Positions 38,465-47,236 of a DNA stretch of 64,000 nucleotides are shown here, in pieces. The stretch is from assembly GCF_002355275.1 (NCBI RefSeq), contig NZ_CP023449.1, forward strand, positions 124,001 to 188,000, read 5' to 3'. A program made the translations under genes and the position numbers. The stretch's first letter is position 1. Each line of letters opens with the position of its first letter. A model generated the notes under the pieces. That model searched no databases. It was not told the origin of the DNA and saw only the letters and a list, made by a program, of their open reading frames with translations. Origin of the DNA: Rhizorhabdus dicambivorans. Its GTDB lineage: Bacteria; Pseudomonadota; Alphaproteobacteria; Sphingomonadales; Sphingomonadaceae.

Positions 38465-39031
38465 ATGATCGGCTCCATGGAATCGGATCGCATAGAGAAG
38501 CTAACCGAGGCGCAGCGCGTATGCCTGCGCATGGTTCTCATGCATCTCTCGTCCAAGGACATCGCCCGCGAACTAGGCATTTCCCCCCATACGGTCGACC
38601 AGCGGCTGCGCATGGCCATCCAGACCCTGGGGGTCGCGAACCGCTTCGAAGCGGCCCGGATTCTCGCGCGTTACGAGAGCCCGAACGCCTATCAACCGGC
38701 ATATCAATCAGCCGTATATCAATCGCCGCACGTTGCTCCCCCGCCGGTTCATGCCACTGTTGGCTTGTCCGACATTCCTGGGGCACGGCAGGGCGACAAC
38801 GGCTTCCATGGCAGCGCGGTACGGGAGGAACAGATAGCGTTCCGAACCCCGGCCTTCGTTACCGGCAGCAGCTTCGTCAACCTTCCGATCCCCACGCCGG
38901 GGAGGGAGCGTAATGACCTAAATATCGTGCAGCGGCTGGGCTGGATCGTAATGATCGCGATAGCCACAGCTCTTGCATTCGGCGGGCTTCTGGCCGGCCT
39001 CGATGCGCTGAAGCGCCTCCTGCAGGCCTAA
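38465..39031 (+). CDS. LuxR-type HTH protein with C-terminal membrane anchor
   Basis: 188 aa. The N-terminal 65 residues are a LuxR/GerE helix-turn-helix (LTEAQRVCLRMV, SSKDIARELGISPHTVDQRLR). A Tyr/Pro/Ala-rich linker follows (NAYQPAYQSAVYQSPH). Near the C-terminus is a single hydrophobic helix (LGWIVMIAIATALAFGGLLAG). DNA-binding domain first and membrane helix last suggests a membrane-tethered regulator. The start at 38465 has a GAGG about ten bases upstream; an ATG four codons later is possible. Target unknown. Confidence 0.8.
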   Translation: MIGSMESDRIEKLTEAQRVCLRMVLMHLSSKDIARELGISPHTVDQRLRMAIQTLGVANRFEAARILARYESPNAYQPAYQSAVYQSPHVAPPPVHATVGLSDIPGARQGDNGFHGSAVREEQIAFRTPAFVTGSSFVNLPIPTPGRERNDLNIVQRLGWIVMIAIATALAFGGLLAGLDALKRLLQA

Positions 39032-39110
39032 GCGCCTCCTTCTTCCAAACCGCATTTTTCCGAAACAGGGACGCGCGTGCCGAGGACAGGCAGCGCGAAG
39101 GGAGCAGCAC

Positions 39111-39467
39111 ATGTTCAATCGCGATACCATTCTCAAGCGTCGCGCCGTTGCCCAGGACGTGGCCGACCGCCTTTTCGCCGCCGAGCAGGCGATCGACGCT
39201 GCCATCGCCAAGACCGCCGAGCTGACCGGCTATATGCCGACCGCCCGCGTCGAGGCCGGCCTGGCCTGCGAAGTCGGCCAGGAAGCGCTGGAATATGCCG
39301 CCGAGAGCTTCTCGACCCTGGTCCGCGCCCGCGCCCAGATCATCGCGAGCCACCGTGAACTGAACACCGCCAAGGACCAGATCGGCCTTCGCACCGTTTC
39401 GTTCGGCGGCGGCGTCGGCAAGCCGTTCGAGCAGGTTCGTCACCTCACCGAGGTGGCTGCGGCCTGA
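39111..39467 (+). CDS. hypothetical helical protein
   Basis: 118 aa, not recognised. It begins MFNRDTILKRRAVAQDVADRL after GGGAGCAGCAC. It is predicted mostly helical and Ala-rich (AAEQAIDAAIAKTAELTGYM), with a short Gly-rich turn near the end (SFGGGVGKPFEQV). No signal peptide or membrane segment. It lies 79 bases after the HTH-membrane regulator on the same strand. Confidence 0.7.
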   Translation: MFNRDTILKRRAVAQDVADRLFAAEQAIDAAIAKTAELTGYMPTARVEAGLACEVGQEALEYAAESFSTLVRARAQIIASHRELNTAKDQIGLRTVSFGGGVGKPFEQVRHLTEVAAA

Positions 39468-39542
39468 CGCGGAGCAAGCGAAGGCGCAGGGCGCCGACAT
39501 GGACTTCTTGACCGGAGATGAGCCTTATGATTCGGTCGATCC

Positions 39543-39992
39543 ATGCTCACCCTGCTCTTCCAGCTCCTGTTCTTCGCGGTCCTCATCCCGGTATGCAGCT
39601 ATGCGGCATGGTGCGGGGGATGGCCGGAACGGGCGGGAGCGGCGATCATGGTGGCGGCCACGATCCTGACGATCGTAGCGGCAACCAGCTTCAACCCGAC
39701 CTGGCAGGGGCCCGAAACCGGCATCTTCCTCGTCGACCTGATGATGCTCGCCGCGCTCGTCAACCTCGCCCTCTATAGCGACAGATATTGGCCATTATGG
39801 GTAACATCCTTCCATTTGATCGCAGTGACCATTCATCTGGCTACACTCGTCGATCGGTCGGTCGCGGCGCTGGCCTACGCCAACGCGGCGGAGTTCTGGG
39901 CCTATCCGATGATGGCAACGCTGGCCTTCGGAACCTGGAACTACCATCGTCGCCAGCGTTCGACCCGCAAGGGGAATGCCGCGCGGTACTAG
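39543..39992 (+). CDS. small multi-pass membrane protein
   Basis: 149 aa with about four hydrophobic helices (LTLLFQLLFFAVLIPVCSYA; AAIMVAATILTIVA; GIFLVDLMMLAALVNLAL; a final AEFWAYPMMATLAFGTW) and a basic C-terminus. Conserved-looking SFNPTWQGPETGIFLVD suggests a defined family, but I cannot name its function. The frame overlaps the RadC gene that follows. Confidence 0.78.
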   Translation: MLTLLFQLLFFAVLIPVCSYAAWCGGWPERAGAAIMVAATILTIVAATSFNPTWQGPETGIFLVDLMMLAALVNLALYSDRYWPLWVTSFHLIAVTIHLATLVDRSVAALAYANAAEFWAYPMMATLAFGTWNYHRRQRSTRKGNAARY

Positions 39993-40573
39993 AGGATCTG
40001 CTCGAGCCGCTGGCCCATCCGCAGAGCGGCGCGATCATCGACGAACTGCTCGACGAGTTCGGCACCCTGCCGGCGATCCTCGCCGCCGAGCCCGCGCAGC
40101 TCCACGCCTGCCTGCCGCAGGATGGCCAGATCGTCGATTTCCTGCTGGCCGTGCGGGTGGCGATGCTCCATTCGCTGCGCACCCAGCTGGGCCAGACGCC
40201 GATCCTGTCGACCTCCGAAGCGCTGACCAACTATCTGTTCGCGAGCATGGCCTACAACACGGTCGAGCATCTCCGGGTGCTGTTCCTGAACTCGACCAAC
40301 CGGCTGCTGCGCGACGAGGTGATGGCGAAGGGCACCGTCAACCAGGCGCCGCTCTACCCGCGCGAGATACTGAAACGGGCGCTCGAGCTCGGCGCGACCG
40401 CGCTGATCGTCGTCCACAACCATCCGTCGGGCGATCCGACCCCCTGCCAGGCCGACGTCAAGGCGACGGCGCATCTGGTGGGGGCCGCCCGCACCTTGGA
40501 CATTGCCGTCCATGATCATCTCATCGTCGCGCGAACCGGCTGGCGAAGCCTGCGCGCCGAGGGGCTGATCTAG
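39788..40573 (+). CDS. radC: RadC-family JAB/MPN-domain protein, start uncertain
   Basis: The protein-like part begins near 39968 (LEDLLEPLAHPQSGAIIDEL). It runs through an HhH-like N-terminal segment to a JAB metalloprotease-type domain with HNHPSGDPTPCQAD, the metal-binding signature of RadC, in which the usual Ser after the Pro is Cys here. No ATG or GTG lies near the conserved start. The first in-frame ATG is 39788, but the extra residues look like a shadow of the overlapping membrane-protein gene. A CTG at 39935 or 39998 could be used. RadC has no settled biochemical role; JAB domains of this type occur in mobile-element and repair contexts. Confidence 0.82.
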   Translation: MAIMGNILPFDRSDHSSGYTRRSVGRGAGLRQRGGVLGLSDDGNAGLRNLELPSSPAFDPQGECRAVLEDLLEPLAHPQSGAIIDELLDEFGTLPAILAAEPAQLHACLPQDGQIVDFLLAVRVAMLHSLRTQLGQTPILSTSEALTNYLFASMAYNTVEHLRVLFLNSTNRLLRDEVMAKGTVNQAPLYPREILKRALELGATALIVVHNHPSGDPTPCQADVKATAHLVGAARTLDIAVHDHLIVARTGWRSLRAEGLI

Positions 40574-40576
40574 GGC

Positions 40577-40810
40577 ATGTCCCAGCCGTCGGAGAAGAAG
40601 AGTAGCGTCATGGAGACGAGTATGATCCGGGACTTCGCAAGGCGGGTGATCGACGATTTCGGCGATCAGACCGACAGCTATGTCGCCAGCCGCATCGGCG
40701 TGCTGATCCGCGACGGCGACAGCTATGGCGTGGGCCTGTGGAAGGCCGTCGCCACCGAGATCGAGCGCATCCGCCTGCCCGAAGCGAACGTGCCGCGCAG
40801 CCGCCACTGA
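40577..40810 (+). CDS. small hypothetical protein (DUF6961-like)
   Basis: Up to 77 aa, beginning three bases after the RadC stop. An ATG at 40622 has a better ribosome site (GGAG six bases before) and starts MIRDFARRVIDDFGDQ, so the true protein may be 62 aa. The core ASRIGVLIRDGDSYGVGLWKAVATEIERI resembles a small family common in sphingomonads (DUF6961, from memory). Function unknown. Likely co-transcribed with radC. Confidence 0.6.
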   Translation: MSQPSEKKSSVMETSMIRDFARRVIDDFGDQTDSYVASRIGVLIRDGDSYGVGLWKAVATEIERIRLPEANVPRSRH

Positions 40811-41219
40811 GCGGTTCCGCACCACGAACGAGACCTAGACGAGATTGGCGCGCCCACCGCGGCGCTGCCTGACCGAGTGCCCGGCCGGCTGTCCTCCCCC
40901 CGATCCAGCCGGCCGGGGACACCCAGGGAGGACTTCCAGCCCCCACAGGGCGGCGGACCGGCAAGGGGCATTGCGGTCCGCCGCCCGACTTTTTTCAGGG
41001 GCCTCGCGATCCGGCTCCCCCGAATCGGCAGATGATCCGGCCATTCGAAGATCGCCCAAGGCTAAATGTCACCGTAACAGGCTTTGATATGGCTTGATAT
41101 CGCGGCCGCTCGGCGGCCGCGCTGCTGCCCGGCATGGAGGATCACCCCTGCATCGCCGCGCAAAGGATGACGGGGAGGAACGCATTGTCGATCCGTCCGC
41201 TCTATGTCTATGGGATGGC
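40811..41219. other. 409-base intergenic region with terminator
   Basis: No gene is seen. It contains a strong intrinsic terminator (40948-40995) and a palindrome GCGGCCGCTCGGCGGCCGC near 41103. The methyltransferase gene frame extends back to 41094, but the extra residues are unlike protein. Confidence 0.6.
40948..40995 (+). terminator. strong Rho-independent terminator
   Basis: GGGCGGCGGACCG pairs perfectly with CGGTCCGCCGCCC across a 13-base loop. The stem is followed by GAC and six T residues. It ends the radC/small-protein transcript. Confidence 0.9.
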
Positions 41220-42527
41220 ATGAACAGCAGCGCCCCCAGCTTCTCCGAGCAGATTTTGGCCGCGGAAGCGGCCGCCACGACCTTGGCGACAGCCCAGCGT
41301 GAAGCGTCCAGCGACCTGGCCAAGGCAGCGGCCGCTCAGGGCCGCCATTACCCCCAGATCATCATCGAAGCGGCCGATCTGCTGCGCCGCCTGGGCGAGC
41401 CGGAGGCGGCTCTCGATCTGATGGGCGAGGGCGTCGAGCTCGACGGGCCTACCGCGCCCTTCCAACAGGCCTATTCACGGCATTGCCGGGAGGCCGGGGA
41501 TCTCGACGGTGCCCGGCAATGGCTGCGCGGCTCCATGTTGCGGGCCCGGCCGAATGCGGGCATGGCCCTCGCCCTTTGCGAGATCGAACTCGGGCGGGGC
41601 GACCAGGCCGCTGCCGACGAAGCGCTGGAGCTCGCCATCCAGCTACGCTGGATCGACGCCCCCGCACTGCGCTACGCCGCCGACCGGCTCACCGCGGCAG
41701 GGCGCGGCGATCTGGCCGCCATTCCGTTGATGATGATGCATCTTCGGGCGAAGGGCGATCTGTCCCTGCGCCGCGAGCTGGCTCCACTGCTTCAGGCGCA
41801 TGCGCCGTTCGAGCGCGTGCCGGAAGCGGTGCGGTCACGCCTCGGCCTCGCCGATCCGGCGACCCTTGCGGACGTCGCGGTGCCGGCCGGCAGCGACAGC
41901 GGCCATCAATTCACCAATGGCTGGTTCCAGGGCGCCGCGAAATCCGTCTGGGACGATCTGGTGCCGCAGATCGATCCGACCCGGATCCTGGAGATCGGAT
42001 CGTTCGAGGGGGCCAGCAGCTGCTACCTGATCGACACCCTGGCCACACGCAAGGATATCGAAATCCACTGCATCGACACGTGGGAGGGCGGCGTCGAGAA
42101 CGCGGCAGACGGCTGGTCTCCCGCCAATATGAGCGATGTCGAGCAGCGCTTCCTCGACAACATCCGGCTTTCGGTGGATCGGGCGCCGCACAAGGTGGAC
42201 GTGCACCTTCACAAAGGTCGCAGCGACCTGGCGCTGTGCAAGCTGCTCGCCGAGGGCCGGCAGGGATATTTCGATTTCATCTATGTCGACGGCTCGCACC
42301 AGGCCCCCGACGTGCTGTGTGATGCCGTCCTCGCCTTCCGGCTGCTGCGGGAAAACGGCGTGATCGCCTTCGACGATTATCTGTGGAAGGAACCACTGCC
42401 CTACGGAGTGGACCCGATACGCTGCCCCAAGCCGGCGATCGACGCCTTCACCAATCTCTATTGCCGCAAGATCTCTATCATCAGCGCGCCGCTCTATCAG
42501 CTCTACGTTCGCAAGCTTTGCGAGTGA
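41220..42527 (+). CDS. repeat-domain class I SAM-dependent methyltransferase
   Basis: 435 aa. Residues about 20-215 form a TPR-like helical domain (GEPEAALDLMGEGVELDGP, GDLDGARQWLRGSMLRARP). The C-terminal part is a class I methyltransferase of the Methyltransf_24 kind: motif I is ILEIGSFEGASSCYL, then IEIHCIDTWEGG, then FDFIYVDGSHQAPDVLCDA and GVIAFDDY. The N-terminal domain is shared with the convergent gene next door, so both proteins probably work on the same scaffold or glycan. Start at 41220 is the first ATG of the conserved part. Substrate unknown; sugar or small-molecule O-methylation is plausible. Confidence 0.85.
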   Translation: MNSSAPSFSEQILAAEAAATTLATAQREASSDLAKAAAAQGRHYPQIIIEAADLLRRLGEPEAALDLMGEGVELDGPTAPFQQAYSRHCREAGDLDGARQWLRGSMLRARPNAGMALALCEIELGRGDQAAADEALELAIQLRWIDAPALRYAADRLTAAGRGDLAAIPLMMMHLRAKGDLSLRRELAPLLQAHAPFERVPEAVRSRLGLADPATLADVAVPAGSDSGHQFTNGWFQGAAKSVWDDLVPQIDPTRILEIGSFEGASSCYLIDTLATRKDIEIHCIDTWEGGVENAADGWSPANMSDVEQRFLDNIRLSVDRAPHKVDVHLHKGRSDLALCKLLAEGRQGYFDFIYVDGSHQAPDVLCDAVLAFRLLRENGVIAFDDYLWKEPLPYGVDPIRCPKPAIDAFTNLYCRKISIISAPLYQLYVRKLCE

Positions 42528-42537
42528 TGGTCCGGAT

Positions 42538-44070
42538 TCACGGCACCAGCCGGTGCCCCATCGACCGATCGAGCACGACCCCGCGCGTATTGTAGCCCAT
42601 CCAGGCATCCACCACCGCGCCGATATCGAAGGCGATACCGCCAAGCTGTTTGATCCGGTCGCAATAGAGCTTGCCCAACATACCGCCGGCGACGAGGAAC
42701 ACGGCGCCCCGGTGCGGCACGCGGATCTCCTTCATGAGCCGATCGAACACCTCCGGAAAATGGGTGCCGCGATCGGCGGCGTCCTGGGGTCGTCCAAGCC
42801 GACTCTCGCCGGGAATGACGTAGGAGGCGCTGTTCGGAATGCCGAGCTGGCGGGCGAGCAATTCGGCCAACCCGGCGTGGGGCCCGACCGAACCGATGAA
42901 GTCGATCCCTTCCAATATGTCGGCATAGAAGGGTACCCGCTCATTGAGGATGAGGCTGTCGAAGAATTCGCAATAGCGTCCTCGCGGAGCAAGGCGCTCC
43001 ATGTGGCGGTCCAGCGCGGCAAGGCTGCCGGTATGTTCGGGTTCGTTGGCGAAGCGCGGGGAGCTGGGTACGCCAAGCAGGTCGGCATCGACGATCGCCT
43101 CCTCGAGCTGCTTCGCGAGCCCTTCAAGGCGGGCGGGATCAGCGCGGCGAATATCCGCTCCGTGCCAGTTCCGCCAGATGTAGCGGCCGACAAACTCGAT
43201 TTCGCCGTCGGTCAGCGGGCCTCGCATCTCAGGGCGATGGCACAGCAGGAAACGCGCCTCGCTTTCGCCGAGCCTGATCCACGAAAAGGGCTCTCCGCGC
43301 GCGATCGCAGCACGCAGGAAGGCGACCATGTCGTCGGTAAACACCCATTGCCGGGAGGTTTCCCTCTCCTGGGCCAGCCGAACGGTGCGGGGATCGGCGA
43401 AATAGACCGCCGACAGCTTGTAATGCGCCGCCTGGGCACCGGCCTGAAGCTGAAGGGCCTCGTCGATCACCGGCATGCCGTCAAGTGCCAGCAGGCGGCC
43501 GAAGTCGGCGAGATAGGCTTCGTCGCGATAACCGCGCGCATAAGCGAGGACGAAAGGCGTCATCGCCAGATCGGGCCGGCCGAGCGCCCAGAGCTGCCGT
43601 CCGTCGATCGCCAGCCCCGCAGCGTCGTTCGTCCTGAACCGCACCGCCGCCGCGAGGAGGGCTTCGGCGCAGCCGGCGCGACCCGCTTCAAGCTCGATAC
43701 TGGCCAGGGTCGTGAGCAGCCGCGCGTCGGGCCGGGCCCTGAGCATCGTGCCGCGCAGCCATAGCGCCGCGCCATCGAGATCGCCCATCGTGCGCAACTG
43801 CCGCGCCAGAGCGGCCTGCAGCGGGGCCGTCGGCCCGTCGAGCGCGACGCCCTTTTGAAGCGTCTCGCGCGCCCTCTCCGCCTCGCCCAGCCCGGCGAGC
43901 ATTTCGCCGGCGCGGATCAGAACCTGGGTCGCATGGCCGCCCGCCGTCACGGCGCGCTCGATCTGCCGCACCTTGTCTTCCGAGCCCTCGACCGCATCGA
44001 GCATGCTCCACGCATCTTCGACGGCCAGCAATCTGTCGAGGAAATCAGCCGTCATCGGGCTGGCCGCCAT
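42538..44070 (-). CDS. repeat-domain protein with GT-D-like glycosyltransferase domain
   Basis: 510 aa. Residues about 25-215 are a TPR-like domain closely resembling that of the convergent methyltransferase (VALDGPTAPLQAALARQ, GDLDGAALWLRGTMLRARP). The C-terminal part, with FSWIRLGESEARFL near its start and VGPHAGLAELLARQL later, resembles the GT-D fold of DUF1792-like glycosyltransferases; this call is tentative. The start at 44070 lies two bases after the lepA stop with GAGGG before it, so it is probably read through from lepA. Confidence 0.7.
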   Translation of the reverse strand: MAASPMTADFLDRLLAVEDAWSMLDAVEGSEDKVRQIERAVTAGGHATQVLIRAGEMLAGLGEAERARETLQKGVALDGPTAPLQAALARQLRTMGDLDGAALWLRGTMLRARPDARLLTTLASIELEAGRAGCAEALLAAAVRFRTNDAAGLAIDGRQLWALGRPDLAMTPFVLAYARGYRDEAYLADFGRLLALDGMPVIDEALQLQAGAQAAHYKLSAVYFADPRTVRLAQERETSRQWVFTDDMVAFLRAAIARGEPFSWIRLGESEARFLLCHRPEMRGPLTDGEIEFVGRYIWRNWHGADIRRADPARLEGLAKQLEEAIVDADLLGVPSSPRFANEPEHTGSLAALDRHMERLAPRGRYCEFFDSLILNERVPFYADILEGIDFIGSVGPHAGLAELLARQLGIPNSASYVIPGESRLGRPQDAADRGTHFPEVFDRLMKEIRVPHRGAVFLVAGGMLGKLYCDRIKQLGGIAFDIGAVVDAWMGYNTRGVVLDRSMGHRLVP

Positions 44071-44072
44071 GA

Positions 44073-45896
44073 TCAGCCCTCGTCGCCCATCCGCAGCGCC
44101 GCGATGAAGGCTTCCTGCGGGATGTTGACGTTGCCGTACTCGCGCATCCGCTTCTTGCCCTCCTTCTGCTTTTCCAGAAGCTTGCGCTTGCGGGTGGCGT
44201 CGCCGCCATAGCATTTGGCGGTCACGTCCTTGCGCATCGCCGCGATCGTCTCGCGGGCGATCACCTTGCCGCCGATCGCCGCCTGCACCGGGATCTTGAA
44301 CATGTGGCGCGGGATCAGGTCCTTCAGCCGCTCGCACATGTGGCGGCCGCGCGCCTCGGCGGCGGCGCGGTGGACGATCATGCTGAGCGCGTCGACCGGC
44401 TCGCCATTGACCATGATCGACATCTTGACGAGGTCGCCCTCGCGATGGCCGATCTGGTGATAGTCGAAGCTGGCATAGCCGCGGCTGATCGACTTCAGCC
44501 GGTCGTAGAAGTCGAACACCACCTCGTTGAGCGGCAGTTCATAGGTGATCTGCGCGCGGCCACCGACATAGGTGAGGTTCTTCTGAATGCCGCGCCGGTC
44601 CTGGCAGAGCTTGAGCAGGCTGCCGAGATATTCGTCGGGCACGTAGATGGTCGCCTCGATCCACGGCTCCTCGATCATCTCGATCCGGTTGGGATCGGGC
44701 ATGTCGGCCGGGTTGTGCAGCTCGATGACCTTGGCGTCCTCATATTTCGAATGGCTCAGCGACAGCTTGTAGACCACCGACGGCGCGGTGGTGATCAGGT
44801 CCAGATCATATTCGCGGGTCAGCCGCTCCTGGATGATCTCCAGGTGGAGCAGGCCGAGGAAGCCGCAGCGGAAGCCGAAGCCGAGCGCCGCCGAGCTTTC
44901 CGCCTCGAAGCTGAACGACGCATCGTTGAGGCGCAGCTTGTACAGGCTCTCGCGCAGCTTCTCGAAATCGGCGGCGTCGACCGGGAAGAGGCCGCAGAAC
45001 ACCACCGGCTGGACTTCCTTGAAGCCCGGCAGCGCTTCGGCGGTGGGCTTCTTGGCATCGGTGATGGTGTCGCCGACCCGGGTCTGGCTGACCTCCTTGA
45101 TCTGGGCGGTGATGATGCCGATCTCGCCCGCCGCCAGCTCGCCGAGCTGTTCCAGCTTGGGCCGCATGCACGCCACCCGATCGACCAGATGCTGGGTGCC
45201 GTGCTGCATGAACATGATCTGCTGGCCCTTCTTCAGGACCCCTTCGACCACGCGGACCAGGATGACGACGCCCAGATAGGGATCGTACCAGCTGTCGACC
45301 AGCATCGCCTTGAGCGGCGCGGTGCGATCGCCCTTCGGGGCGGGGATGCGCTGGACGATCGCCTCCAGCACCTCGTCGATGCCGATGCCGGACTTGGCGG
45401 AGGCGAGCACGGCATCGTCGGCGGGCAGGCCGATGATGTCCTCGATCTCCTTCTTCACCTTGTCGGGTTCGGCGGCGGGCAGGTCGATCTTGTTGATGAC
45501 GGGCACGATCTCATGATCATGCTCAATCGACTGGTAGACATTGGCGAGCGTCTGCGCCTCGACGCCCTGCGCCGCATCGACCACCAGCAGCGCGCCCTCG
45601 CACGCCGCCAGGCTGCGCGACACCTCATAGGCGAAGTCGACATGGCCCGGCGTGTCCATCAGGTTCAGGACATAGTCCTTGCCGTCCCTGGCCTTGTAGT
45701 CGAGGCGCACGGTCTGCGCCTTGATGGTGATACCCCGCTCCTTCTCGATATCCATATTGTCGAGCACCTGGGCCGACATCTCGCGGTCGGAGAGGCCGCC
45801 GGTGCGCTGGATCAGGCGATCGGCCAGGGTCGACTTGCCATGGTCGATATGCGCGATGATCGAAAAGTTGCGGATGCGGTCGAGCGGAACGGTCAC
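44073..45896 (-). CDS. lepA: elongation factor 4 (LepA) GTPase
   Basis: 607 aa, the normal LepA size. G-motifs are all present: P-loop AHIDHGKST, switch [25 protein letters not shown] and ASAKSG. The LepA-specific C-terminal domain ends in [23 protein letters not shown]. The start is taken as GTG at 45896 ([17 protein letters not shown]); longer frames lack protein-like sequence. LepA is a ribosomal GTPase that acts on stalled or mis-assembled ribosomes. It is divergent from the secreted SH3-like protein gene. Confidence 0.97.
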   Translation of the reverse strand: MTVPLDRIRNFSIIAHIDHGKSTLADRLIQRTGGLSDREMSAQVLDNMDIEKERGITIKAQTVRLDYKARDGKDYVLNLMDTPGHVDFAYEVSRSLAACEGALLVVDAAQGVEAQTLANVYQSIEHDHEIVPVINKIDLPAAEPDKVKKEIEDIIGLPADDAVLASAKSGIGIDEVLEAIVQRIPAPKGDRTAPLKAMLVDSWYDPYLGVVILVRVVEGVLKKGQQIMFMQHGTQHLVDRVACMRPKLEQLGELAAGEIGIITAQIKEVSQTRVGDTITDAKKPTAEALPGFKEVQPVVFCGLFPVDAADFEKLRESLYKLRLNDASFSFEAESSAALGFGFRCGFLGLLHLEIIQERLTREYDLDLITTAPSVVYKLSLSHSKYEDAKVIELHNPADMPDPNRIEMIEEPWIEATIYVPDEYLGSLLKLCQDRRGIQKNLTYVGGRAQITYELPLNEVVFDFYDRLKSISRGYASFDYHQIGHREGDLVKMSIMVNGEPVDALSMIVHRAAAEARGRHMCERLKDLIPRHMFKIPVQAAIGGKVIARETIAAMRKDVTAKCYGGDATRKRKLLEKQKEGKKRMREYGNVNIPQEAFIAALRMGDEG

Positions 45897-46095
45897 GGAA
45901 AATCCCGGGTGCGAGGGGAAGCGTTGGCGCGCGCCATAGCAATGCCGGGGCCGCGACGCAAAGCCGCGCACGCATATCCATCCTTGGCTATGGCCAGAAC
46001 GACCGATTTCATGAATCGTAAGGACGGGGCCGGAGCCTGATTCGCGTATGCAGACGCGGTCGGTTTCACCTCGAAACGAACGGGGGTTCACTATC

Positions 46096-47037
46096 ATGAA
46101 GTATCTGCTTTCGGCAGCGATGGCCGCTGCCCTGCTTTCCACCCAACCGGCCTTCGCGGCCGACGCGCCCGTGGCTCTCGCCAAGTGCGACAAGCCGATC
46201 GGCGCCATCGCCGTGGTCGACGGCGACACCCAGGGCTGGACCAAATATGGCCTGTCGAGCCCACGCGACCTGATCGCCGCCATGGCGGTGCAGAGCGGCT
46301 GCTTCACCCTGGCCAACAACAGCGGCACGCCCGCCGACTTCCTGGTGACCGCGATCGCCGGCGACAAGGAAGAGGTCGACAAGGGCACCAGCCTGGCCAA
46401 GACCGCGCTGACCGAGGGCCTCGTCCGCTCGGGCGCCGCCGGCAGGATGATGGGCAACGTGCCCTTCGCCGGCCAGGCGCTCAGCATGTTCGGCGGCTTC
46501 GGCGGCAAGAAGAAGACGGTCGCCGCCGGCCTGAAGGTGATCAGCCCGGCCACCGGCCAGGTGATCGCGGCGGGCACCGCCGAGCAGACCAAGACGGTGA
46601 TGTCGTTCGGCGGCGCCGGCCTGGTCCCCAGCAATCCCTGGGGTGACGCGGCGCGCGCGCAGATGGCAGCGATGGGCTATGGCGATCCCTATGCGGTCGG
46701 CGGCTCGGGCGGCTATGGCAGCTCGAAGGACGGCCAGATGCTGGCGACCGCGTTCGTCGGCGCCTTCAACAATGTGGTCGCGCAGCAGGCGGCGCTGGTC
46801 GCGGTGAAGCCCGCCGCCGCCGCTGCCGCTGCCGCTGCCGCCCCGGTCGCCACCAAGCCCGGCTACACCACCGCGATCGACACCAAGCTCTACGCCGGCC
46901 CCGCCAAGGGCGAGACCGTCCGCGCGCTGCGCGCCGGCACCAGCCTGACCCCGACCGGGGTGCGCGAGGGCCTGTTCGTCGAAGTCAGCGATGCCTATGG
47001 CACCAAGGGCTGGGTTTCGGTCGAAGACCTGAAATAG
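46096..47037 (+). CDS. secreted protein with C-terminal SH3-like domain
   Basis: 313 aa. The start at 46096 gives a signal peptide ([22 protein letters not shown]). The first half contains [22 protein letters not shown], weakly like envelope lipoprotein-associated CsgG-type proteins; this is tentative. A Gly-rich stretch and an Ala/Pro linker ([13 protein letters not shown]) lead to about 55 residues resembling a bacterial SH3 domain ([29 protein letters not shown]). Probably periplasmic or cell-wall associated. Function unknown. Confidence 0.75.
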   Translation: MKYLLSAAMAAALLSTQPAFAADAPVALAKCDKPIGAIAVVDGDTQGWTKYGLSSPRDLIAAMAVQSGCFTLANNSGTPADFLVTAIAGDKEEVDKGTSLAKTALTEGLVRSGAAGRMMGNVPFAGQALSMFGGFGGKKKTVAAGLKVISPATGQVIAAGTAEQTKTVMSFGGAGLVPSNPWGDAARAQMAAMGYGDPYAVGGSGGYGSSKDGQMLATAFVGAFNNVVAQQAALVAVKPAAAAAAAAAAPVATKPGYTTAIDTKLYAGPAKGETVRALRAGTSLTPTGVREGLFVEVSDAYGTKGWVSVEDLK

Positions 47038-47043
47038 GCGCGC

Positions 47044-47105
47044 GGGAGGCGCCGCCTCCCATCGCATCAAGGGCAGGGCCCCGATCCGTCATGGCGGGCC
47101 GGGGC
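47044..47105 (+). terminator. tandem hairpins after SH3-like gene
   Basis: GGGAGGC pairs with GCCTCCC across three bases directly after the stop codon. A second stem GCCCCG/CGGGGC (47078-47105) is followed by TCTTCCTTTTC. Together they probably end the upstream transcript. Confidence 0.6.
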
Positions 47106-47236
47106 TCTTCCTTTTCGCGCATAGTTTACAAGGCCGCAGCTTTGCATGGCGCGCCGCCCGATGATAGGTCTCGCCACCGGGGAGTGGGGCATCATGGCGA
47201 ACGCGCGACATCAACTCGTCCATCCGGCGACCGGCC

